The position numbers and the translations under genes are program-made. A stretch of DNA of 9,024 bases from Paludibacter sp. (GTDB lineage: Bacteria > Bacteroidota > Bacteroidia > Bacteroidales > Paludibacteraceae): NCBI GenBank assembly GCA_031284665.1, contig JAITXR010000141.1, positions 1 to 9,024 on the forward strand, in the 5' to 3' direction. Positions 1 to 5,515 of this stretch are shown here, piece by piece; the stretch's first letter is position 1; each line of letters begins with the position of its first letter. The notes beneath the pieces were generated by a model. The model saw only the letters and a list, made by a program, of their open reading frames with translations. It was not told the origin of the DNA and searched no databases.

Positions 1-501
1 ATTATTAAAATATTGGTGATTTTCGTGTAAATTTAAACGTGCCCGTTCTCTTAAAGTATCGGCTGCATCTCCTTCGGGCGCGGCAGCCACAGCAAATTTA
101 TCAATATCAATATCCCAAACTTCCTTTATATCACAGGTAACAATAATATCCACGTCTATATAAATTGCTTTATTAATTTCGGGAAAAAGTGTTGGTATTA
201 GTGTGCGAGCATAAGGAATGTAGGACTTAAACCAGCCGATTTGTGCACCCGAAAACATTTGCAGATGTTCCGAAACATCTGTAAAATCAATTTGCAGCGG
301 AAATTCACGAGTTTGCTCTGCGATAAAATTCGTTAATAATTTTTTATCCTTTTCGTAAAAACCCTCGGTCAAAACGTGAAAATTTAGTACCTCGCGCGTA
401 TTTTCAATAATCGACAACGCAGTAGTTGCCACAAATGGCGCGTAATCGCCGGTGGCTACAAAAAAGATTTCTATTGCCTCTTGTTTATTTTTGTCCTTCA
501 T
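1..501 (-). CDS. GT8 family glycosyltransferase, N-terminal part (runs off the left edge)
   Basis: The frame is open from ATG at 501 to the window edge, giving 167 residues with the C-terminus missing. The start (residues 10-34, with IEIFFVATGDYAPF and the SIIENT stretch) matches the first strand and helix of GT8 enzymes of the LPS glucosyl/galactosyltransferase (RfaJ/WaaJ) type. Residues 113-121 (IYIDVDIIV) hold the DXD motif (D116, D118) that binds Mn2+ and the nucleotide sugar in this retaining, GT-A-fold family. Family knowledge suggests transfer of a hexose from a UDP-sugar to a lipid-linked or LPS acceptor at the cytoplasmic membrane; the sugar and acceptor cannot be told from this part. 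It is the last visible gene of a minus-strand run after two GT2 genes, 88 bp after the nearer one, so co-transcription is plausible. The upstream sequence is A-rich with no Shine-Dalgarno, as is usual in Bacteroidota. The family call is firm; the specificity is unknown. Confidence 0.88.
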   Translation of the reverse strand, partial: MKDKNKQEAIEIFFVATGDYAPFVATTALSIIENTREVLNFHVLTEGFYEKDKKLLTNFIAEQTREFPLQIDFTDVSEHLQMFSGAQIGWFKSYIPYARTLIPTLFPEINKAIYIDVDIIVTCDIKEVWDIDIDKFAVAAAPEGDAADTLRERARLNLHENHQYFNN

Positions 502-589
502 TTTTTTGTTACAAAATTACAGAATTAATATATAATAAAAGATAGTTAGACTGTTAGATATTAGATAATTACAAATTTTAAAATTATCC

Positions 590-1618
590 TTAATTTCTAC
601 ATTTTACAATCCGCGCAATTAATATTTTCAAAAATATCAATATTGTATGTAAATAGTGAATGCTCGCAACGCCAAACCGACAGCGTAATACAAAATTTAT
701 TTTCCAATCAAAATAAGGATAGATAAACGAAATATCGTCGATTTGCTTTAGTTTTTTGTAAAATTGCCTGCGTTGCTCCGACGTAAGCAAATGAATTTCG
801 CTAAACGTTCTATAACCTTGATAAGTATTTATGCGCGAGAGAAATATATCTTTTTCTTGGCTATCAGTGGTGCTAAAATAAAGTTTGTAAAGGTCAACAT
901 ACAATTTGTAGTAACTTGCTATATTATTGCCTTTTTGAGTGCTTTCGCGTAAAGCCATATCCGAATTTGAATGTTTGCGATAAAAGACAATTTTTTCGGG
1001 GATAAATAACATTCTTTTTGCCAAAATAAAACTGCGTATTCCATGAATAACATCTTCGTTATGAAAATTTTCGATAAAAAAGATATTGTTTTTGAGATAA
1101 AACCTTCGGCGGGTTATTCGTTTCCAAGTATAATCGGCGAGTTTATGATTTTCGAGGAAATCCAATTCAAAGACCTCAATGCCATTCCGGATTTCACTTG
1201 TGAAATTAATATTATTATCTAAAATTTTGACTACATTATGGTCATCATCCACTCCTTCGCAGTCGAAAACCAAAAAATCCAAATCATTTTCAGCAATTAT
1301 TTTCAGCAGTCGCTCCACGCAATTTGGCTGAATATAATCGTCAGAATCCAGAAACCATACATATTCACCTTGCGCCGCCCGCAAACCGGTATTTCGCGCT
1401 CCTCCTTGCATTTTATTTGTTATATGTTCGATAAGTTGCAGATTATTATGATGTTGCTGAAAATCAAGTACAATTTGACGACTATTATCCGGCGAATAGT
1501 CATTTACACAGATTACCTCGTAATCGCTTTCGGGAATGTCCTGTTGATAAACACTTTCGAGACATTCGGCAATATATTTTTCAACATTATAAAAAGGGAT
1601 GATAATGGATAATCGCAT
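590..1618 (-). CDS. GT2 family glycosyltransferase, copy A of a tandem pair
   Basis: This 342-residue protein has a GT-A domain at its N-terminus: residues 2-11 (RLSIIIPFYN) form the first strand, D40 in VND binds the nucleotide, DSDD at 91-94 is the DXD metal site, and NED at 187-189 supplies the presumed catalytic base D189. The C-terminal half is family-variable and ends in a hydrophobic/basic helix (about residues 321-340) that could sit on the membrane. Inverting GT2 enzymes of this type add sugars to surface polysaccharide or LPS; donor and acceptor are unknown. The chosen start is ATG at 1618. The frame stays open to a TTG at 1741, but those extra 41 codons lie over the end of copy B in another frame, look unlike any GT2, and copy B aligns only from this ATG. 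Only 11 bp separate it from the copy B stop, so the two are almost surely one transcript. Confidence 0.93.
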   Translation of the reverse strand: MRLSIIIPFYNVEKYIAECLESVYQQDIPESDYEVICVNDYSPDNSRQIVLDFQQHHNNLQLIEHITNKMQGGARNTGLRAAQGEYVWFLDSDDYIQPNCVERLLKIIAENDLDFLVFDCEGVDDDHNVVKILDNNINFTSEIRNGIEVFELDFLENHKLADYTWKRITRRRFYLKNNIFFIENFHNEDVIHGIRSFILAKRMLFIPEKIVFYRKHSNSDMALRESTQKGNNIASYYKLYVDLYKLYFSTTDSQEKDIFLSRINTYQGYRTFSEIHLLTSEQRRQFYKKLKQIDDISFIYPYFDWKINFVLRCRFGVASIHYLHTILIFLKILIARIVKCRN

Positions 1619-2649
1619 ATTTTTTATAATTATTTTTTGCGTAGATGTGCAATTAATACCTTTGGAAATACTAATATCGTATGTAAATAGTGAGCAACTG
1701 TAATGCAAAACTGACTGCGTAATGCCATATTTATTTTCCAATTAAAATGTGGATAAATAAACGAAATATCGTCGATTTGCTTTAGTTTTTTGTAAAATTG
1801 CCTGCGTTGCTCCGACGTAAGCAAATGAATTTTTCTAACAGTCTTATAACTTTTATAAGTATTTATGCGCGAAAGAAATATATATTTTTGCCGGCTATCG
1901 TTGGTCTGAAAATACAGTTTGTAAAGGTCAACATATAATTTGTAGTAACTTGCTACAGCATTGCCTTTTTGAATAGTTTCGCGCAATTTCGTATCGGAAG
2001 TTAGATGTTTGCGATAGAAAACTATTTTTTCGGGAATAAATAACATTCTTTTTGCCAAAATAAAACTGCGTATTCCCGGAATATGCTCTTCGTTATGAAA
2101 TTTTTCGGTAAAAAATATATTATTGTTTAGATAAAAACTTCGGCGGGCTATTCGTTTCCAAGCGTAATCTACGAGTTTATGATTTTCGCAGCAATCCTTA
2201 AAAACCTCGATACCGCTACAAATTTGGCTTGGAAAATCAATATTATTCCCAAGTATTTCGACTATATTGCGGTCATTATCCACTCCCTCGCAGTCGAAAA
2301 CCAAAAAATCCAAATCGTTTTCGGCAATTATTTTCAGCAGTCGCTCCACGCAATTTGGCTGAATATAATCGTCAGAATCCAGAAACCACACATATTCACC
2401 TTGCGCCGCCCGCAGTCCGGTATTTCGCGCTCCTCCTTGCATTGTGTTCTCAGAATGTTCTATAAGTTGCAGATTATTATGATGTTGCTGAAAATCAAGT
2501 ACAATTTGACGACTATTATCCGGCGAACAGTCATTTACACAGATTACCTCATAATCGCTTTCGGAAATGTCCTGCTGGTAAACACTTTCGAGACATTCGG
2601 CAATATATTTTTCAACATTATAAAAAGGGATGATAATGGATAATCGCAA
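590..2649 (-). repeat. Tandem duplication of a GT2 gene (two units, offset about 1031 bp)
   Basis: Unit A (590-1618) and unit B (1630-2649) align from start codon to stop codon, with one codon of length difference near residue 152 of copy A. Homology stops abruptly at the start codon: the 11 bp before unit A do not match the sequence before unit B. Blocks such as about 1300-1366 against 2331-2397 are nearly identical at the DNA level, including third codon positions, while other blocks have drifted. This is a complete gene duplication rather than a fragment. Confidence 0.93.
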
Positions 2650-2730
2650 ACACTTAATTTTATCTTCACTATTTTCCAATAGGTAAGGCGCTGATTTATA
2701 GTTGTTTATTGGGAGGGGTGAAAGCATCAT
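1630..2730 (-). CDS. GT2 family glycosyltransferase, copy B of a tandem pair
   Basis: This 366-residue protein is a paralogue of the next gene downstream. Motifs are RLSIIIPFYN at 29-38, VND at 65-67, and the DXD site DSDD at 118-121. Where copy A has NED, this copy has NEE (213-215), so the presumed catalytic Asp is Glu, through a GAT/GAG difference at 2086-2088. From R29 to about residue 151 it differs from copy A at only five positions; the middle and the tail differ much more. The codon aligned with the copy A start is TTG at 2649, and the protein reads through it into 27 further residues that begin at tandem ATGs (2730 and 2727). I chose 2730 because no other ATG precedes the GT2 motifs, but TTG at 2649 is a real alternative. 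It is the first glycosyltransferase of the run, 163 bp after the pqqD-like gene. The role is presumably surface-glycan synthesis; substrates are unknown. Confidence 0.9.
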   Translation of the reverse strand: MMLSPLPINNYKSAPYLLENSEDKIKCLRLSIIIPFYNVEKYIAECLESVYQQDISESDYEVICVNDCSPDNSRQIVLDFQQHHNNLQLIEHSENTMQGGARNTGLRAAQGEYVWFLDSDDYIQPNCVERLLKIIAENDLDFLVFDCEGVDNDRNIVEILGNNIDFPSQICSGIEVFKDCCENHKLVDYAWKRIARRSFYLNNNIFFTEKFHNEEHIPGIRSFILAKRMLFIPEKIVFYRKHLTSDTKLRETIQKGNAVASYYKLYVDLYKLYFQTNDSRQKYIFLSRINTYKSYKTVRKIHLLTSEQRRQFYKKLKQIDDISFIYPHFNWKINMALRSQFCITVAHYLHTILVFPKVLIAHLRKK

Positions 2731-2801
2731 AAATAAATTTTGCCATTGTACTTAATATAAAGCAGAGAGTTACAACATCTTCTGTTTTTTTTTGTGAAGT
2801 A

Positions 2802-2809
2802 CAAAAGTA
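2802..2809 (-). promoter_or_regulatory. Candidate Bacteroidota -7 box before the glycosyltransferase run
   Basis: On the minus strand this reads TACTTTTG, an exact match to the Bacteroidota -7 consensus TAnnTTTG, about 72 nt before ATG 2730. No clear TTTG sits at the expected -33 distance, so the match is only half complete. In AT-rich DNA this 8-mer can occur by chance. It would let the glycosyltransferases be transcribed independently of the pqqD-like gene. Confidence 0.35.
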
Positions 2810-2893
2810 GTGCAAAATTTTAAACATTAATATATTGAAAGAGAAAAAATTAATAATTAATTGTGCTGCTTTGATGAATAACACTGATATATT

Positions 2894-3307
2894 TTATTCT
2901 ATTTGGTTTGGTTGCCATCCCAAATCCTCATCAATATCGTGAACAGGGTCTGCCAAAAGCATTTCACGGGCATCGGCATATTCGGTTATCAACAAAGTAA
3001 AATTGTCATTTTCCGCCAACAATGGATTAATAACAACCTCATTATCAGCAGTTATGCTTTCGATAAAAATTTCCTTTTCTATCAATTCGGCAATAAAATG
3101 CTGCAAACGCTGCTCAATATCCGCAGGTACTTCAGGGATTTTTTTCAAAGCATCAAGAATTGCCGAAACGCTTGTTCCACCTGCAAGCAAATTGAAAACT
3201 TCGGAACTTAATCCATTGATTCCATAATAGATACCGGTGTCCGAATTAATCACAATGCTGCGGTCGGCGCAAGTATCGCAGTAAATTTTTTCTTCGTTGA
3301 TAATCAT
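2894..3307 (-). CDS. PqqD-like (RRE-fold) small protein
   Basis: The protein has 137 residues from ATG 3307. Residues 8-85 follow the PqqD pattern: a short strand, then NSDTGIYYGIN (21-31), a helix SSEVFNLLAGG (34-44), TSVSAILDAL, and a winged-helix end rich in Leu and Ile (65-82). PqqD is the prototype RiPP recognition element, which binds a precursor peptide's leader and presents it to a modifying enzyme. Residues 105-131 are an acidic tail containing DPVHDIDEDLGW, which I recall as a recurrent C-terminal motif of stand-alone PqqD-family proteins. No precursor peptide, radical-SAM, asparagine-synthase-like or protease gene is visible nearby; the following genes are glycosyltransferases. The frame is open to a TTG at 3358, but that TTG lies inside a candidate -7 box, so ATG 3307 is preferred. 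There is no signal peptide, so it is cytoplasmic. The family call is good; the pathway is unknown. Confidence 0.75.
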   Translation of the reverse strand: MIINEEKIYCDTCADRSIVINSDTGIYYGINGLSSEVFNLLAGGTSVSAILDALKKIPEVPADIEQRLQHFIAELIEKEIFIESITADNEVVINPLLAENDNFTLLITEYADAREMLLADPVHDIDEDLGWQPNQIE

Positions 3308-3355
3308 ACAGTGGATGTTTTCTTTGTTTTGTGTGAAATGATAATTTTCCGAATG

Positions 3356-3363
3356 CAAAAGTA
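3356..3363 (-). promoter_or_regulatory. Candidate -7 box for the pqqD-like gene
   Basis: The minus strand reads TACTTTTG, an exact TAnnTTTG match, 48 nt before ATG 3307. A start a few bases downstream would leave a leader of about 40 nt. The -33 element is not evident. If real, it rules out the in-frame TTG at 3358 as the start codon, because that TTG forms the end of this box. Confidence 0.45.
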
Positions 3364-3576
3364 ATATATTATTTTGAAAGTGTTTTTGTATGATTGAAAT
3401 TTTTGTAAAAATTTAGTTATATATTGTAAGTAATTAACTAATTTTGACCTGTTGTTGATTAATAATAACGTATAATACAATGTGTAAAAATCTGATAAAC
3501 AGAAACTTTCAACAGTATAACAATTTGGTTTTTTTTATTATTTTACAAATGGAATTTGAAAAAAAACGGCAAAGCA

Positions 3577-3606
3577 TTTGTCGTTCAATAGAAAATTGTA
3601 TTTTTG
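3577..3606 (+). promoter_or_regulatory. uvrC promoter, Bacteroidota type
   Basis: TTTG at 3577-3580 (-33 element) is followed after 18 bp by TATTTTTG at 3599-3606 (-7 element, consensus TAnnTTTG). The box ends 30 nt before ATG 3637, which predicts a leader of roughly 25 nt. Both elements and the spacing fit the housekeeping sigma factor of Bacteroidota, making this the best promoter match in the window. Confidence 0.65.
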
Positions 3607-3636
3607 CATTACAAAAGCAAATTGAAAATAATCTAA

Positions 3637-5451
3637 ATGAGCGACCTCGAACTACAACTTAGTACTCTGCCCGAAAGTCCGGGGGTGTACCAATATTTTA
3701 ATACCAAAGATGAAATAATATATGTTGGAAAGGCAAAAAACCTCAAAAAACGTGTTAATTCATATTTTGGTAAAATTCACGAGTACCAAAAAGTAAATGT
3801 GCTGGTGAAAAATATTGCGTACTTAAAATATATTGTGGTAGCCAGCGAAACCGATGCTTTGTTGCTCGAAAACAATTTGATAAAACTCTATCAACCACGA
3901 TATAACGTAATGCTCAAAGATGGCAAAACATATCCGAGCATTTGCATCACAAAAGAGGAATTTCCGCGAGTGTTCAAAACGCGCAAAATCATAAAAGCGG
4001 CAGGAGAATATTATGGTCCTTACAGTTCGTCATACACAATCAATTCGCTGCTCGAAATTATCCACAATATTTTTGCTATACGAACTTGCAATTTACCGTT
4101 GACTGCCGAAAAAATCGCAAAAAACCGTTTCAAAGTATGTCTGAAATACCATATTCACAAGTGCGACGGAATTTGCCAATCCCTAATTACTGCCGAACAA
4201 TACGCCCTACAAATTGAAAATATTCGCCAGATAATACGCGGAAATGCCGCTGAAATCGAGAAATTTTTGCAAACTCAAATGAAGAGTATGGCAGAAGAAT
4301 TGCGTTTTGAAGAGGCGCAAAAAATTAAAGAGAAATACGATTTAATTGTTAATTTCAGGGTAAAATCAGTTATTACAAATACAATTTTGGATAATACCGA
4401 TGTTTTTGCTTACGACGAAGAGGAAAATTCCGCTTTTGTAAATATTTTGCGTATTCATCGAGGGTCTATCGTTCAAGGTTATACGGTAGAATATCGCAAA
4501 CAGTTAAACGAACTGCGCGAAGATATTTTAGCAATGGCAGTCGTTGAATTGCGCGACCGACTTGGTAGCGACTCGCGCGAAATTATTCTGCCTTTTGCCA
4601 TAAATTTCCCGATGGAAACGCTGAAATTAACCGTTGACCCGCGCTCCGGCGACCGCAAAAAACTCCTCGAACTCGCTGCTCAAAATGTGCGAGAATACAA
4701 ACTCGACCGATTGAAACAAGCCGAAAAACTTAACCCCGACCAACGCGGTATGCGTATTTTGAAAGATATTCAGGAAAAACTCGGATTAGCGCATCCGCCA
4801 ATAGTTATCGAGGCATTCGATAATTCAAATATCTCAGGAACTAACGCTGTAGCGGCTTGTGTGGTTTTCAGGAAGGCAAAACCGTCGAAAAGCGATTATC
4901 GAAAATACAATATTAAAACCGTTGATGGTCCCGACGATTATGCCTCGATGCGCGAAGTTGTCTATCGCCGTTACAGCCGGATGATAGCCGAAGAACAGCC
5001 TTTGCCCGACCTTATCATAACCGACGGTGGAAAGGGACAAATGGAAGTTGTGCGGCAAGTTGTGGAAAATCAACTTGGGAAAAATATCCCAATTGCCGGA
5101 CTTGCAAAAAACGAACATCACAGGACAAATGAACTGCTTTTTGGCTTTCCACCGAAAGAAATTCAACTAAAACCAAACGACACGTTATTTAAGTTTTTGG
5201 CATCAGTGCAGGACGAAGTGCATCGATTTGCGATTACATTTCATAAACAAAAACGCAGCAAATCGCAAATTGAATCGGAACTTGATACTATTAACGGGAT
5301 TGGCGAAAAGACAAAAACTGACCTTCTGAAACATTTCAAAAGTGTGGCGCGAATTAAAAAAGCCGAACTCGCCGAACTTCAAAGTCTTATCGGTACTCGC
5401 AGAGCAGCAGCACTTTATGCGCATTTTAATCCCAAAATGGCAATCGAATAG
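3637..5451 (+). CDS. uvrC: UvrABC excinuclease subunit C
   Basis: UvrC makes both incisions around a DNA lesion after UvrA/UvrB recognition. All domains are present in 604 residues, the usual length. The GIY-YIG nuclease (about 12-90) has GVY at 16-18, YVG at 29-31, R39 and E78, and makes the 3' cut. Cysteines C151, C168, C176 and C180 match the spacing of the [4Fe-4S] ligands reported for E. coli UvrC. The UVR motif that binds UvrB lies at about 205-238 (ELRFEEAQKIKEKYDLI). The RNase H-like nuclease for the 5' cut has D395 (EAFDNSNISG), D463 (ITDGGKGQ) and H529. A helix-hairpin-helix pair (about 549-597, with INGIGEKT) binds DNA. ATG 3637 gives the canonical N-terminus ending in SPGVY and has no Shine-Dalgarno, as expected. 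It is a single-gene unit with its own promoter, convergent with the GH2 gene, and nothing links it to the glycan genes. Confidence 0.98.
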   Translation: MSDLELQLSTLPESPGVYQYFNTKDEIIYVGKAKNLKKRVNSYFGKIHEYQKVNVLVKNIAYLKYIVVASETDALLLENNLIKLYQPRYNVMLKDGKTYPSICITKEEFPRVFKTRKIIKAAGEYYGPYSSSYTINSLLEIIHNIFAIRTCNLPLTAEKIAKNRFKVCLKYHIHKCDGICQSLITAEQYALQIENIRQIIRGNAAEIEKFLQTQMKSMAEELRFEEAQKIKEKYDLIVNFRVKSVITNTILDNTDVFAYDEEENSAFVNILRIHRGSIVQGYTVEYRKQLNELREDILAMAVVELRDRLGSDSREIILPFAINFPMETLKLTVDPRSGDRKKLLELAAQNVREYKLDRLKQAEKLNPDQRGMRILKDIQEKLGLAHPPIVIEAFDNSNISGTNAVAACVVFRKAKPSKSDYRKYNIKTVDGPDDYASMREVVYRRYSRMIAEEQPLPDLIITDGGKGQMEVVRQVVENQLGKNIPIAGLAKNEHHRTNELLFGFPPKEIQLKPNDTLFKFLASVQDEVHRFAITFHKQKRSKSQIESELDTINGIGEKTKTDLLKHFKSVARIKKAELAELQSLIGTRRAAALYAHFNPKMAIE

Positions 5452-5515
5452 TTTTTAAATAGCCAATTTGCCAATACAATGTATATTGATAATGCAAGTT
5501 ACATTTTCATATCAA
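5452..5515. other. Short convergent spacer between uvrC and the GH2 gene
   Basis: Only 64 bp separate two convergent stop codons. The only dyad is weak (CAATA and TATTG around 5472-5488), without a U-run in either direction. No terminator is supported, so transcripts may overlap or end by another means. Confidence 0.5.

Larger units (their letters stand above)
3308..3636. other. Divergent intergenic region between the pqqD-like gene and uvrC
   Basis: This 329-bp, strongly AT-rich stretch separates two divergent genes. It holds the candidate minus-strand -7 box at 3356-3363, the uvrC promoter at 3577-3606, an extra TAnnTTTG match on the plus strand at 3439-3446 without a -33 partner, and a perfect 7-bp inverted repeat (TTAGTTA at 3413-3419, TAACTAA at 3435-3441) that could be an operator or chance. 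I see no convincing gene and no structured RNA. Confidence 0.6.

Noticed and set aside
512..519. TAnnTTTG match (TAATTTTG, minus strand) before the GT8 gene
   Set aside because: It ends only 10 nt from the ATG, which would leave almost no leader, and no -33 element is present. The GT8 gene more likely shares the upstream transcript.
564..588. Inverted repeat GATAATT/AATTATC after the GT2 copy A stop, as a terminator
   Set aside because: The stem is seven pairs with only one G-C and no U-run follows on the minus strand, so it is most likely chance in AT-rich DNA.
2179..2643. Plus-strand frame of 154 codons opposite GT2 copy B, with a similar one opposite copy A at 1238-1612
   Set aside because: Their similarity to each other is only the echo of the duplicated GT2 genes on the other strand; neither shows a domain.
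2844..2862. A/T-only hairpin (AATTAA, TTA, TTAATT) with a T-run on the minus strand after the pqqD-like gene, as an intrinsic terminator
   Set aside because: The geometry is right but the stem has no G-C pair and would be too weak; sequence like this recurs by chance in the region.
2696..2884. Minus-strand frame of 62 codons between the pqqD-like gene and GT2 copy B, considered as a possible RiPP precursor
   Set aside because: It starts with GTG, overlaps the copy B start, contains the candidate -7 box, is rich in hydrophobic residues from AT-rich DNA, and shows no leader/core pattern or repeat.
3480..3662. Short plus-strand frame of 60 codons running into the start of uvrC
   Set aside because: It is AT-rich and low in complexity, contains the uvrC promoter elements, overlaps uvrC out of frame, and has no recognisable domain.
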